DNA of 64,000 bases from Pseudogracilibacillus sp037071985 (GCF_037071985.1 NZ_JAXHDF010000002.1:310001-374000), one strand, 5' to 3'. Counted from the stretch's first letter, positions 1-8,834 are shown. Notes: generated by a model not told the origin, from the sequence alone. A program made the numbers and translations.

Positions 1-570
1 ATCCCATTCAGAAAGCCAGTACATTACTTCATTCATATTATCAGAAGTTTTTAAGTGTTCCATTGCGATCATAAGCAGTTTCTTTAATTGGCGTTCTCTT
101 CGTGTTAGTCCAAAGACAAATTCTTCTTCCATCGATAACAGAGATTGTTTGTCTTTCTCATGAATTGGTGCAAAAGAAAAGTGTCTCTTTTTAGCTTTTT
201 TACATAACTCATAAACTTGTTGCTCCTGTCTAGGTATTAACCTACTCTTACGAACTGGAATCGTATAACCTATCGTATCAAAGGCTAGAATACCTCTTCC
301 GTCTGTCACGATACAGGCATAGTCTAACATTTGCCTTGTATGGCCTTTACGCATATAAGCACGTTTGTGAATTAAGTTCAATAATTCAGAAGGTAAATCA
401 AATAAACTGTTTTCTATGTAATGGTAGAGGCTTTCTGTTATATGTAGGACGGGGACTTGTTCTAGTATTTCAATTTGATCAGATTTTCGCCATTCATGAT
501 AATGGCATACATTATATCCTTCTTCTTCTCCCTCAAACCAATTCACCCAAACATCATATAAATACAACAT
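1..570 (-). CDS. yjbA: YjbA-family protein (UPF0736), 3' end cut by window edge
   Basis: The 190 visible codons begin MLYLYDVWVNWFEGEEEGY, the conserved start of the Bacillus YjbA family (about 250 residues), so roughly 60 C-terminal residues lie outside the window. The protein is soluble, with no signal peptide or membrane segment, and has a conserved basic segment (PVRKSRLIPRQEQQVYELCK, about residues 103-122). A GAGGG ribosome binding site precedes the ATG at 568-570. Its function is unknown. It lies downstream of the fabH-fabF pair, in the same general neighbourhood as in B. subtilis. Confidence 0.85.
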   Translation of the reverse strand, partial: MLYLYDVWVNWFEGEEEGYNVCHYHEWRKSDQIEILEQVPVLHITESLYHYIENSLFDLPSELLNLIHKRAYMRKGHTRQMLDYACIVTDGRGILAFDTIGYTIPVRKSRLIPRQEQQVYELCKKAKKRHFSFAPIHEKDKQSLLSMEEEFVFGLTRRERQLKKLLMIAMEHLKTSDNMNEVMYWLSEWD

Positions 571-650
571 GGTTATTCCCTCGCTTTAAAATACTATTTA
601 TGTAACATTATGACCACCATGACAAAAAAATATTCGAATGAATCAGGGTG

Positions 651-857
651 TTATAGTTTATTAGGGAATCGATGAATGGCAATCATCATCATTACAAATC
701 CAACTGGGAGAAAATAACATTCAAGTCTTCCTTTTATAAACATAATGTATTCTATCCATGAAATACCAGCTGGTAAAAAATTCATATAGGCAATAATCGT
801 AACTCCTCCGGAAACAGCTAGTCCGAACCCAATTAAAAATAAAAGGAGATATCCCAC
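651..857 (-). CDS. small two-TM membrane protein, unknown function
   Basis: A 68-residue hydrophobic protein. The first membrane segment is about residues 2-25 (YLLLFLIGFGLAVSGGVTII) and the second is near the C-terminus (YFLPVGFVMMMIAI). The GTG at 857 is preferred because a GAGGTGAGG ribosome binding site sits just upstream; a GTG nine bases earlier would overlap that site. It lies between yjbA and fabF on the same strand. I do not recognise a named family. A gene is supported by the good ribosome site, the full open frame and the two clean membrane segments. Confidence 0.6.
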   Translation of the reverse strand: MGYLLLFLIGFGLAVSGGVTIIAYMNFLPAGISWIEYIMFIKGRLECYFLPVGFVMMMIAIHRFPNKL

Positions 858-1060
858 ACCCCTCACCTCACAACTTGTCCAATCATTTGTTTAATGAATG
901 TTTATTCGTTACATACGAAAAATATGTGTTGTGAGAGGATGAAAGAGTTCAAGTTACTCGTTTTTTGATTTTAATAGTATGAAGAATGTTACATTGAATT
1001 ATCAAATGAGGATTTCAAGCAATGTTCTTCTCGATTAAATTGATCTCTATACTTGCCATC

Positions 1061-1105
1061 CAAAAACACCCCGAAAGTTAGTTTTTTACTCTAACTTTCG
1101 GGGTG
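1061..1105 (-). terminator. rho-independent terminator of fabH-fabF
   Basis: A perfect 15-bp inverted repeat (1067-1081 with 1091-1105, arm CACCCCGAAAGTTAG) is followed on the minus strand by a run of T at 1062-1066. It sits just after the fabF stop codon. Confidence 0.9.
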
Positions 1106-1119
1106 CAGTACTAATAAGA

Positions 1120-2361
1120 TCAGTTATTGTATTTTTTAAATACAAGAGATGCGTTATGCCCGCCAAAGCCGAATGAATTGCTCATCACAACATTAACTTC
1201 TTGTTTTCTTGATTCGTTTGGAACATAATCTAGATCACAGTCCGGGTCAGGCGTTTCATAGTTGATCGTTGCTGGAATAACTCCGTCTTGAATTGCTTTG
1301 ACAGAAATGACACTTTCCACCCCACCAGCTGCTCCTAACAAATGACCTGTCATCGATTTAGTTGAAGAAACAGCGAGTTTTTTCGCATGATCACCAAAGA
1401 CATTTTTAATCGCTTGTGTTTCATATTTATCATTCATGTCAGTACTTGTACCATGAGCATTTATATAATCAACCGCTTCTGGAGAAATATTTGCATCAGT
1501 TAAAGCTTGTTTCATTGCGCGTGCTGCACCCTCTCCACCTTCTGCTGGAGCAGTAATATGGTAGGCATCTCCAGTAGCACCATATCCAATAATTTCCGCA
1601 TAAATTGTTGCACCACGTTCTAAGGCCGATTCAAGCGTTTCAAGCACTAAGATTCCAGCACCTTCTCCCATGACAAATCCATCTCGATTCTTATCGAATG
1701 GACGACTAGCTGTTTTAGGGTCGTCATTAAAACTTAATGCCTTCATAGCTGAAAAACCAGCAAACGCCATATTTGTAATTGGTGACTCAGTTCCACCAGT
1801 AACGATATAATCGACATCTCCTCGCTGAACAGCTTTAAACGCATCACCGATAGAGTTAGCGCCTGAAGCACAAGCCGTTACTGTACATGAATTAATCCCT
1901 TTTGCCCCAATCTGAATAGATACTTGACCAGCTGCCATATCTGGAATAAGCATAGGCACGAAAAACGGGCTAACACGACGATATCCTTTATCGATAAATC
2001 GTCTTAACTGTTCTTCATACGTGTCCATTCCTCCGATACCACAGCCGATCCAAACTCCTACTCGGTCCGCATTGGATTCATCAATTACTAATTTTGCATC
2101 TTCGACTGCCATTTTCGAAGCAGCGACTGCATACTGAGTAAACAAGTCCATTTTACGCGCTTCTTTTTTATCCATATATGCTTTTGCATCAAAATCTTTA
2201 ACCTCAGCTGCAACATGTACTGGAAAATCATCTTTATTTACACGTGTAATAAAATCAATTCCGGATTGATTTGCTACAATATTTTCCCACAACGTTTTTG
2301 CATCGTTACCTAACGGTGTTACGGTACCGATTCCTGTTACTACAACTCTTCTTTTTTCCAT
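1120..2361 (-). CDS. fabF: beta-ketoacyl-ACP synthase II
   Basis: FabF condenses malonyl-ACP with a growing acyl-ACP in the cytosolic type II fatty acid elongation cycle. The 413-residue length is normal. The Cys-His-His triad is visible: C164 in TVTACASGANS, H303 in NAHGTSTDMN and H340 in KSMTGHLLGAAGG. The glycine-rich end GFGGHNASLVF is also typical. It follows fabH by 75 bp on the same strand, so the pair is likely one operon, as fabHA-fabF is in B. subtilis. A strong terminator closes the unit. Regulation by the malonyl-CoA-responsive repressor FapR is inferred from the site upstream of fabH. Confidence 0.97.
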   Translation of the reverse strand: MEKRRVVVTGIGTVTPLGNDAKTLWENIVANQSGIDFITRVNKDDFPVHVAAEVKDFDAKAYMDKKEARKMDLFTQYAVAASKMAVEDAKLVIDESNADRVGVWIGCGIGGMDTYEEQLRRFIDKGYRRVSPFFVPMLIPDMAAGQVSIQIGAKGINSCTVTACASGANSIGDAFKAVQRGDVDYIVTGGTESPITNMAFAGFSAMKALSFNDDPKTASRPFDKNRDGFVMGEGAGILVLETLESALERGATIYAEIIGYGATGDAYHITAPAEGGEGAARAMKQALTDANISPEAVDYINAHGTSTDMNDKYETQAIKNVFGDHAKKLAVSSTKSMTGHLLGAAGGVESVISVKAIQDGVIPATINYETPDPDCDLDYVPNESRKQEVNVVMSNSFGFGGHNASLVFKKYNN

Positions 2362-2436
2362 TAAACTGCCTCCTTACTCAACAAAAACATTACTACCATA
2401 AATTTATCATATTTTATAACAATAATCTTGATTTAT

Positions 2437-3375
2437 TTACTTACCCCATCTTAGGGCAACAGCACCCCAGGTAAGTCCTCCACCAAATCCGACAAGGACA
2501 ACAACATCCCCGTCATTAATCTTACCGTTCTGCAGAGACTCCGATAACGCAATTGGAATGGATGCAGATGAATTATTACCATAATGCTGGATGGTTTTCG
2601 CCATTCTTTCTTCTGGTATATCCAATCTGTTCCTCGCCGCTTCCATAATTCGAATATTTGCTTGATGCGGCACTAAGTAATCAACATCTTCTTTTTGCAA
2701 ACCTACCTTTTCAATGACGTTCATACACGATTGCGGCATTTGTCTAACAGCAAATTTAAATACTTCACGCCCGTTCATAACGAGGTGATCTTCTTTACTT
2801 TGGTAAAGTTCTTCCCCACCAGAACCATCGGCACCTAATTCAAATGACAGAATTCCTTTTCCTTCAGACACTTCTCCCAACACAACTGCGCCTGCTCCAT
2901 CTCCTAATAATACACATGTATTTCGATCTGTCCAGTCTGTAATTTTTGAAAGTTTATCTACTCCGACAACAAGGATATGTTTGTAAGCCTTCGTTTCAAT
3001 AAATTGTTGTGCTGTTATCATTCCATACATAAAACCAGCACAAGCTGCTGCTACATCCATTGCCGCCGCATTTGTTGCACCAAGTTTCTCTTGAATCATA
3101 CAAGCGACAGATGGAAACGGTGTATCTGGAGTTACTGTAGCCACTAAAATCATGTCCAAATCTTCCGCTTTAATACTTGCATCTTCTAAAGCTCTTTTCG
3201 CTGCTTTATATGCCATATCCGATGAATCTTCATCGTCTTTAGCAATTCTTCTTTCTTCTATCCCAGTTCGTGAGCGAATCCATTCATCAGTTGTATCAAC
3301 TATTTTTTCTAAATCTTTATTTGTTACAATATTATCAGGTGCATAATGTCCTGTTCCAATAATGCCTACACCCAT
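2437..3375 (-). CDS. fabH: beta-ketoacyl-ACP synthase III
   Basis: FabH starts fatty acid synthesis by condensing an acyl-CoA primer (branched primers in bacilli) with malonyl-ACP. The 312 residues carry the full triad: C112 in AAACAGFMYG, H237 in VPHQANIRIM and the Asn of HYGNNSSAS near residue 267. The start is fixed by AAAGGGG upstream of the ATG. It is the first gene of the fabH-fabF unit; yjaZ and the appD oligopeptide genes that flank it in B. subtilis are absent here. Confidence 0.97.
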   Translation of the reverse strand: MGVGIIGTGHYAPDNIVTNKDLEKIVDTTDEWIRSRTGIEERRIAKDDEDSSDMAYKAAKRALEDASIKAEDLDMILVATVTPDTPFPSVACMIQEKLGATNAAAMDVAAACAGFMYGMITAQQFIETKAYKHILVVGVDKLSKITDWTDRNTCVLLGDGAGAVVLGEVSEGKGILSFELGADGSGGEELYQSKEDHLVMNGREVFKFAVRQMPQSCMNVIEKVGLQKEDVDYLVPHQANIRIMEAARNRLDIPEERMAKTIQHYGNNSSASIPIALSESLQNGKINDGDVVVLVGFGGGLTWGAVALRWGK

Positions 3376-3411
3376 CTTGCCATCCCCTTTAAATTAAATT
3401 AATAGCAAATG

Positions 3412-3428
3412 TTATGACTTGGTATAAA
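3412..3428 (-). promoter_or_regulatory. candidate FapR operator upstream of fabH
   Basis: On the minus strand the 17-mer TTTATACCAAGTCATAA lies 37 bp upstream of the fabH ATG. It matches 13 of 17 positions of the FapR motif as I remember it (TTAGTACCTAGTCTTAA). FapR is known to repress fabHA-fabF in B. subtilis. The match is by eye against a remembered consensus. Confidence 0.4.
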
Positions 3429-3655
3429 CTTTAAGCTATTTTACGTCAAGTTGCAAGAAAAAAATATGAAATGATGCGAAAAATATAGCAGTGAACGGAA
3501 TATATTATTTACAAAATGATGAACATTCTTGTTAGATGAAGAAACGAGCTTTTACAAATATAGATAAAAACTTTTATTTACCTGTCATATTTGGTAAAAT
3601 AAATGAGGACATTATACGTAGAAATTATTTGCCAGAGGAAAATGAGGTGGAACGA

Positions 3656-3829
3656 ATGAGAATTATTATGACATTAATTTGGGCACTTTTAATCGGCGTG
3701 GCGCTAGCTTACGTCTTATCCAGTATGGGCGGCGAGCCATTTAATGTAACCCAATCAATCGTTTTTTCAGCGAGTACTTTTATCGCAATTATTTTATTAG
3801 ACGGTGTACTTCGCGTGTCTGAACGTTAG
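3656..3829 (+). CDS. DUF2929 (YjzD-like) small membrane protein
   Basis: A 57-residue protein with two membrane segments (IIMTLIWALLIGVALAYVL and SIVFSASTFIAIILLDGVL) separated by a short SMGGEPFNV loop. The internal ATG at 3656 is chosen because GAGGTGG lies just upstream. The longer frame from 3536 adds 40 residues with no ribosome site. Similar small DUF2929 proteins occur near fab genes in bacilli. The function is unknown. A strong terminator follows. Confidence 0.7.
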   Translation: MRIIMTLIWALLIGVALAYVLSSMGGEPFNVTQSIVFSASTFIAIILLDGVLRVSER

Positions 3830-3854
3830 TATGTATCTTATATTTTATAAAAAT

Positions 3855-3900
3855 AACACCCTCACTATTTATTCATAAAAATAGTGAGGGTGTTTTTGTT
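3855..3900 (+). terminator. terminator after the DUF2929 gene
   Basis: A 15-bp perfect inverted repeat (AACACCCTCACTATT at 3855-3869 with its complement at 3880-3894) is followed by TTTGTTTT. It may also serve the convergent minus-strand gene ending at 3901. Confidence 0.9.
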
Positions 3901-4224
3901 TTAGTACCAAGGTAATAAGCTTAATGCCGCCAAAAAAGTTAGTGGGATAACTAACCGCCTAAATCTTCTTGGTGGATAGAATCCAAATCCTGGCCCATAT
4001 CCAGGAAAGGGATAGCGTCCAAATTGATTCGGATTAACATTTGGATCCCCTGGTGCAGCTGGACTGTTCTGACTCATCGGCACGGCTAAATATACATTTT
4101 CTTCATCAAGCCCTGTAATAATTCCGTCAGTCTTAACCCCATCAGTAGTTTCAACTAATACATACGAATGCATATGCTGTTTACACATTTCATATATATC
4201 TTCATAAGAAATATTTTGATTCAT
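3901..4224 (-). CDS. small protein with LSm-like N-terminus and basic-hydrophobic tail
   Basis: A 107-residue protein in three parts. Residues about 20-50 (YVLVETTDGVKTDGIITGLD, then ENVYLAVP) look like an Sm1-type beta motif. A Pro/Gly-rich linker follows at about 52-85 (GRYPFPGYGPGFGFYPPRR). The end is basic then hydrophobic (RRFRRLVIPLTFLAALSLL). Proteins with this RRFRRL...SLLP ending are common in Bacillaceae genomes, but I know of no defined function. A GAGGAGGGA ribosome site fixes the start. The LSm resemblance is by eye and could instead be a generic SH3-like barrel. Confidence 0.75.
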   Translation of the reverse strand: MNQNISYEDIYEMCKQHMHSYVLVETTDGVKTDGIITGLDEENVYLAVPMSQNSPAAPGDPNVNPNQFGRYPFPGYGPGFGFYPPRRFRRLVIPLTFLAALSLLPWY

Positions 4225-4355
4225 GTATATTCCCTCCTCACCTCTAGACTATTCAACTACTGGGCAGGAGGTTCCTCACCTGTAACAAGCAATCATATAC
4301 ACATAAAGATATTTCATTCAAAAGCAATATAAATTATTTAAAAGGTGGTTTTATC

Positions 4356-5183
4356 ATGATCCATGCAGCAGAAGTGATTTATCTGATCAAATTTCTCCTT
4401 CTAGGTATAATTCAAGGTATTACTGAACCTCTTCCAATTTCTTCAAGTGGCCATTTAGTAATTTTAAAAGATATATTCGGTATAATTACTCCTGGGTTAT
4501 CCTTTGAAATTATTACTCACCTCGGTTCTCTTATTTCAATTATTATCATTTATCGAAAGGATATTTTTTCATTATTAACAGAAAGTCTTCGGTATATCTT
4601 TCGTCGAGAAAATCAGTATAAAAACAGTTTTCAGTTCACGTTTTATATATTAGTCGCTACTTTCATTACTGGCATCATTGGTTTATTAGTTGAACAATAT
4701 ATAAGTGAAAAATTAACGAAACCATTGTTTGCAGGTATAGCGCTTTTAATTACGGGTTTTTTTATATGGATGATTCGGAATTTACAAGGGGAAAAATCAG
4801 ATAGAGATTTGACAATAAAAGACGCTATGATAGTTGGACTAGCCCAAGCAACTGCGTTAATTCCGGGAATCAGCCGATCAGGTGCAACGGTTGTCGCTGC
4901 AATGTTACTAGGAATGAAACGGGAGACGGCTCTGCGTTTCTCTTTCTTATTATTTATCCCTGTAAGTGTCGGAATAAATGTTTTATCACTAAGTGAAATC
5001 ATACAGGACGAACATTTTATACCGAATATAATCCCTTATCTACTTGCATTTTTAGCCTCTCTTCTTGCAACTTACTTTGCATTAAAATGGTTTATGAATG
5101 TGATGATAAAAGGGAAACTAATCATTTTTAGTATCTATTGTTTTATTGTTGGTACCGCCGTAATCGTTTATCAACTTTTATAA
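4356..5183 (+). CDS. uppP: undecaprenyl-diphosphatase
   Basis: UppP (BacA) dephosphorylates undecaprenyl diphosphate at the outer face of the membrane, recycling the lipid carrier for peptidoglycan synthesis and giving low-level bacitracin tolerance. The 275 residues include the two active-site motifs, EPLPISSSGHLVIL (about 24-37) and PGISRSGATVVAAMLLG (about 170-186), and about eight membrane segments. The family usually has E-G/F-L-P in the first motif and here reads EPLPIS, a small variation. AAAGGTGG precedes the ATG. It is a single gene flanked by a repeat element. Confidence 0.95.
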   Translation: MIHAAEVIYLIKFLLLGIIQGITEPLPISSSGHLVILKDIFGIITPGLSFEIITHLGSLISIIIIYRKDIFSLLTESLRYIFRRENQYKNSFQFTFYILVATFITGIIGLLVEQYISEKLTKPLFAGIALLITGFFIWMIRNLQGEKSDRDLTIKDAMIVGLAQATALIPGISRSGATVVAAMLLGMKRETALRFSFLLFIPVSVGINVLSLSEIIQDEHFIPNIIPYLLAFLASLLATYFALKWFMNVMIKGKLIIFSIYCFIVGTAVIVYQLL

Positions 5184-5260
5184 TTTTTATCAACCAAGCT
5201 TCCGCCCAGAATGCTGAAAGTTGAAACATAGTGATAAAAACTGTGCAGTAATTTTGGAAA

Positions 5261-5648
5261 GTAATTACCTTACCGCTACGGTAATATGCTACGCTTTTCG
5301 CGGGCGGCTGTTGAGCCTCCTCGGGCTAAAGCCCTGTGGGGTCTCACTGAGGCCTTTCCTCCCGCAGAAGTCTTCACATATTTCCTTCGCTGTGTGTGCT
5401 TGTTAACAGCTCTGCACGTTTTGATACTACTATCACAATGGTGATTGAAGCCGGAGGGCAGTCGACTCCAGTGGGAACAGCACGAGTCTGAAGACCCCAC
5501 AGGAAGTGGTCTTTGCTTCCGAGGAGGCTGAAGCCGTGCCCACGGTAAAGGAGACACTGTAAAAGCAAACGATAGTGCAGCTTGAACAGATGTTGCGCTT
5601 ATGCCTATGGTGAAAGCGAACTGCCCAAAGGCGGAAATCAACGATGCA
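5261..5648. repeat. modular palindromic intergenic repeat, class B copy 1
   Basis: A GC-richer non-coding block of about 388 bp between uppP and the moa terminator. It begins with CTTACCGCTACGG and ends with CGGAAATCAACGATGC. Those are the reverse complements of the right and left ends of the copy at 59608-59991. It holds the shared 77-bp module at 5544-5620 (starting GGTAAAGGAGACACTGT). Open frames within it overlap on both strands and have no ribosome sites, so I treat it as a repeat and not as genes. Confidence 0.8.
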
Positions 5649-5713
5649 GTTACAAGGTTTACAAATTTTCACTACTGAACAGTTTACGTTTACTTAGCAA
5701 TAACTTCTTTAAC

Positions 5714-5761
5714 ACAAAAAATCTGAACGATAAAATAAATGTCATTTATTTTATCGTTCAG
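5714..5761 (-). terminator. terminator of moaE-moaD
   Basis: A perfect 19-bp inverted repeat with a one-base centre (5723-5741 with 5743-5761, arm CTGAACGATAAAATAAATG) is followed on the minus strand by ATTTTTTG. It lies 35 bp beyond the moaD stop. Confidence 0.85.
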
Positions 5762-5795
5762 TAGTTAAACATTTTTAGCATTTTCATTTTTAAAA

Positions 5796-6032
5796 TTATC
5801 CACCACTAACTGGCGGAATAAATGCAACAACATCTCCATTTGATACGATTGCATCTTCTTTTGCATATTCTTCATTTACAGCGATCATAGCCTGATTAAG
5901 AAGTTCTTTCACATCGTATTTGGATAAGTATTTCTCTTTTATTTCATGTACTGAAATATTATTTGCATCAATTGTTAATTTACTACTCCCAACAATTTCT
6001 TGTAACTGAGCGAAAAATAACAATTCAATCAA
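5796..6032 (-). CDS. moaD: molybdopterin synthase sulfur carrier subunit
   Basis: MoaD is a small ubiquitin-like protein. Its C-terminal Gly-Gly is thiocarboxylated by MoeB and donates sulfur to precursor Z in molybdopterin synthesis. The 78-residue product ends VAFIPPVSGG, giving the essential terminal GG. It overlaps the end of moaE by 4 bp, so the two subunits are translationally coupled. No other moa, mod or molybdoenzyme gene is in the window. Confidence 0.95.
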   Translation of the reverse strand: MIELLFFAQLQEIVGSSKLTIDANNISVHEIKEKYLSKYDVKELLNQAMIAVNEEYAKEDAIVSNGDVVAFIPPVSGG

Positions 6033-6502
6033 GACATTTCCTCCTTAATAGGTATCTTTTTTTCGTACGACACATTTTCTTTTTGATCACCTATCCATTT
6101 TGTCCCATCTTCCCAATGTTCTTTTTTCCAAATCGGTACAATTTCTTTAATACGTTCAATTGCATATCGAGATGCCTTAAATGCAGCGTCTCTATGTGGA
6201 GTAGATACAGCTATCGCTACAGCAACATCAGATATATCTAATCGTCCAATCCGATGAGCGATTGCAACATCTGCATTAGGCCACTCTGCTTTTATTTCCT
6301 CTCCGATCCTTGCAAGTTGCTTTACTGCCATAGGAACGTACGCATCATATTCTAAGAAAAGTGTACGTTTTCCGTACGTAAATTCTCGAGCAATACCAAT
6401 AAATGTACTAATAGCTCCTGCTTCAGATCGTGTCACTTTTTTTATACATTCACTAACATCTACTGGTTGATCAGTTATCCAATAATTTTTAATCGTAATC
6501 AC
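6029..6502 (-). CDS. moaE: molybdopterin synthase catalytic subunit
   Basis: MoaE pairs with MoaD to convert cyclic pyranopterin monophosphate into molybdopterin. The 157 residues show AHRIGRLDISDVAVAIAVS (about 82-100), HRDAAFKASRYAIERIKE (103-120) and the catalytic lysine region PIWKKEHW (K126/K127). The start is uncertain. The GTG at 6500-6502 overlaps the only Shine-Dalgarno-like run (AGGCAGGTG), so initiation might instead use the ATT three codons in. Gene identity is secure and only the first three residues are in doubt. Confidence 0.94.
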   Translation of the reverse strand: MITIKNYWITDQPVDVSECIKKVTRSEAGAISTFIGIAREFTYGKRTLFLEYDAYVPMAVKQLARIGEEIKAEWPNADVAIAHRIGRLDISDVAVAIAVSTPHRDAAFKASRYAIERIKEIVPIWKKEHWEDGTKWIGDQKENVSYEKKIPIKEEMS

Positions 6503-6540
6503 CTGCCTAATAAAATAAGTGATTGAGATTCCAATTAGTC

Positions 6541-6571
6541 AAAAAGGTTGATCCAAAAATGAATCAACCTT
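6541..6571 (-). terminator. terminator downstream of the yitW-like gene
   Basis: The inverted repeat AAGGTTGAT (6544-6552 with 6563-6571) is followed by TTTTT on the minus strand. It is about 120 bp past the stop of the gene ending at 6689. Confidence 0.7.
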
Positions 6572-6688
6572 CTCATAGCAGCACATACTTATAACCAACA
6601 TTATCCTCGATAACTCATCTCGGATTTACTTGTTGACTACTTTATCTACGCACATTATATCTGAAGTATCATGCATCGTCTAGCTTAA

Positions 6689-7000
6689 TTAGTCTGGGAT
6701 TCCAAGTGCAATTTTTGCATAACGAGACATTTTATCTTTGCCCCAAGGTGGATCCCATACAATACTTACTTCAATATCTTTAATTTCAGGAATATCTGCA
6801 AGTACACGCCTAACATCTGCTTCAATATGTCCAGCTAATGGACAACCCATTGATGTTAATGTCATAGTAACCGTACATAAACCTTCATCATTTAAGTCAA
6901 CGTCATAAACTAAACCCATATTAACGATATCAATACCTAATTCAGGGTCGATTACGTTTTCTAATGCGCCCATAATATTCTCTTTTAGAGCTTCATCCAT
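6689..7000 (-). CDS. yitW: MIP18/DUF59 iron-sulfur assembly protein (YitW-like)
   Basis: A 103-residue single-domain DUF59 protein of the family that includes SufT, PaaD and YitW, which help iron-sulfur cluster maturation. The signatures are NVIDPELGIDIVNMGLVYDV (about 15-34) and TLTSMGCPLAGHIEADV (about 48-64), including the conserved Cys. A second conserved patch is VWDPPWGKDKMS. AAGGAGG precedes the ATG. It lies beside the YitV-like esterase and the YitU-like phosphatase, the same company as in B. subtilis. Confidence 0.92.
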   Translation of the reverse strand: MDEALKENIMGALENVIDPELGIDIVNMGLVYDVDLNDEGLCTVTMTLTSMGCPLAGHIEADVRRVLADIPEIKDIEVSIVWDPPWGKDKMSRYAKIALGIPD

Positions 7001-7087
7001 TTTACTACCTCCTTGTTTTCAACTCTACCTTATATTTAACCATATTTAATTACTTTTTTGAAATGAATGACCCATAAGTTACGACAA

Positions 7088-7843
7088 TTATAAATAGTTT
7101 TTAAACCAGTTTGCAGTTTCTCTAATGGATAAATTACTAATATGATGTCCGCGGCCTTGTTCAGGTAAAAAAGTTAACTGACCATCATAATGTGATTTTA
7201 TCTCTTCATAAAATGATTTAGTAAGTTCAAAAGGGACTACATTATCTTCAGTCCCATGCCACATCAACAACGGACGATAATTTAATAATTCTGGTTGCAA
7301 TGAAATATCATATTGTTGTAACGAAGCTATTGCTTCATTTGCTTGAGCCTTAGTAATTTTACTATTACTATTCTTATTCACATGGTCAATAAGGATAGAA
7401 GCTAAAGCTGTCATTTTAGGAGTTCCCATTAACACTGCACCTGCTTTAATCCAATCATAATGACAAAGCGCACCAAATGTAGTAATACCTCCCATGCTCG
7501 TTCCGCCGATACCGATACGACCATCAACAATTAACTCATTCTCCAGAAGGTATAAATTAATTTTTTCGATATCCTTAATATTTTGAATAACTATCTCCCA
7601 AAAAGCTAAATCTTTTTCTGCCTGTGAAATATTTTCTTTCCTTTCCCCATGTAAGTAACTATCTGGTAATATGACTCTAAATCCATTTTGTGCAATTTTA
7701 TATGCAAGGCTTAAGCTGCTTTCTTTTTCACCATTATATCCATGATAGTAGATGACTGTCGGACATGATTTATATTCATCCTCAGGTTGAAATACATGTA
7801 AAACTGGGATTGTATGAATCGTTTCTTTCTTAATATGTATCAT
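7088..7843 (-). CDS. yitV: alpha/beta hydrolase (YitV-like esterase)
   Basis: A 251-residue serine hydrolase. The nucleophile elbow is GGTSMGGI, the acid lies in HGTEDNVVP, and the catalytic His is in GRGHHISNL. The oxyanion region is YYHGYNGEKESS near residue 35. There is no signal peptide, so it is cytosolic. The ATG at 7841-7843 is preferred over one six bases upstream because AAAGGA is then properly spaced. Its substrate is unknown. It lies head to head with the YitU-like gene. Confidence 0.88.
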   Translation of the reverse strand: MIHIKKETIHTIPVLHVFQPEDEYKSCPTVIYYHGYNGEKESSLSLAYKIAQNGFRVILPDSYLHGERKENISQAEKDLAFWEIVIQNIKDIEKINLYLLENELIVDGRIGIGGTSMGGITTFGALCHYDWIKAGAVLMGTPKMTALASILIDHVNKNSNSKITKAQANEAIASLQQYDISLQPELLNYRPLLMWHGTEDNVVPFELTKSFYEEIKSHYDGQLTFLPEQGRGHHISNLSIRETANWFKNYL

Positions 7844-8000
7844 AGTCATTTCCTTTCTCGATTGTAATTCTATAGTAATGAACAGTTATTCATTTGTAAA
7901 GCAAGAAATTCAAATATCTTTAGATTATTCCCTAATTCATTTAAAGTAGCTAGAGTATTTCCATTTATTTTGCTACACTACTCATAACGAGGTGATTTGT

Positions 8001-8834
8001 TTGAAACATAAACATTTAATTGCAATTGACTTAGACGGAACATTATTAACAGACGATAAAAAAATCGCTGCCCCATCTAAATTAATGATTAAACGGTTAA
8101 TGGATGAGGGTCATATTGTAGTCATTGCCACAGGACGATCAAATCAAATGAGTATTCTTTATTACAACGAACTTGAACTAGTAACACCATTAATTAATTC
8201 GAACGGAGCTTATTTACATCATCCACGCAATAAAAGTTGGGGTAAGTACCATACACCACTCGAACATAAAACTGCAATTGAGATCGTAAAAGCTTGCTAT
8301 GAATTAAATTCTAACAATGTACTTGCAACCGTATATGATCATATTTACTTGGACCAATTCGATGAAAATATTGTTAATTTTTATGGTCCAAATAAACAGA
8401 AAGAAGCTTTTATTATCGGTCGCCTAATCGAAAAATTAACAGAAAACCCTACTTTAATGATGTTATACCCAAACAAAAACGAAGTACAAACGTTAACCGA
8501 CCACTTAAATGATCTCCATGCCGAAGTGGTTGATCATTGGAATTGGGGTGCACCTTATCATATTATCGAAGTAATGAATAAACGAATGAATAAAGCAGAA
8601 GCAGTGAAAAAAATCGCGGAAGAATACGGGATACCAAAAGAACGTATTATAGCCTTTGGTGATGGTCCAAATGATTTAGATCTGATTGATTATGCTGGAG
8701 TTGGAGTGGCTATGGAAAACGCAATTGATGAATTAAAAAGCGTTGCCAATTTTATTACAGAAACAAATGAACAACATGGCGTTGCGAGTTTTTTAGCTAA
8801 TTATTTTGAGATTCCACATCCAGTAAAATCGTAA
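8001..8834 (+). CDS. yitU: Cof-type HAD phosphatase (YitU-like)
   Basis: A 277-residue HAD-superfamily phosphatase with a C2 cap. Motif I is AIDLDGTLLTDDKK, motif II is VIATGRSN, and motifs III/IV are in NKAEAVKKIAEEYG and AFGDGPNDLDLI. Members dephosphorylate sugar phosphates or flavin precursors; YitU is one of the candidate pyrimidine phosphatases of riboflavin synthesis. The TTG at 8001 is taken as start because GAGGTG is six bases upstream. A GTG at 7992 would sit inside that ribosome site. Confidence 0.9.
   Translation: MKHKHLIAIDLDGTLLTDDKKIAAPSKLMIKRLMDEGHIVVIATGRSNQMSILYYNELELVTPLINSNGAYLHHPRNKSWGKYHTPLEHKTAIEIVKACYELNSNNVLATVYDHIYLDQFDENIVNFYGPNKQKEAFIIGRLIEKLTENPTLMMLYPNKNEVQTLTDHLNDLHAEVVDHWNWGAPYHIIEVMNKRMNKAEAVKKIAEEYGIPKERIIAFGDGPNDLDLIDYAGVGVAMENAIDELKSVANFITETNEQHGVASFLANYFEIPHPVKS

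Noticed and set aside
3536..3655. A 40-residue N-terminal extension of the DUF2929 protein.
   Set aside because: There is no ribosome site for the upstream ATG, while a good GAGGTGG precedes the internal ATG at 3656.
5276..5672. Several overlapping frames of 60-120 codons on both strands within the class B repeat.
   Set aside because: They fall inside a repeated palindromic block, lack ribosome sites and have no family-like sequence.
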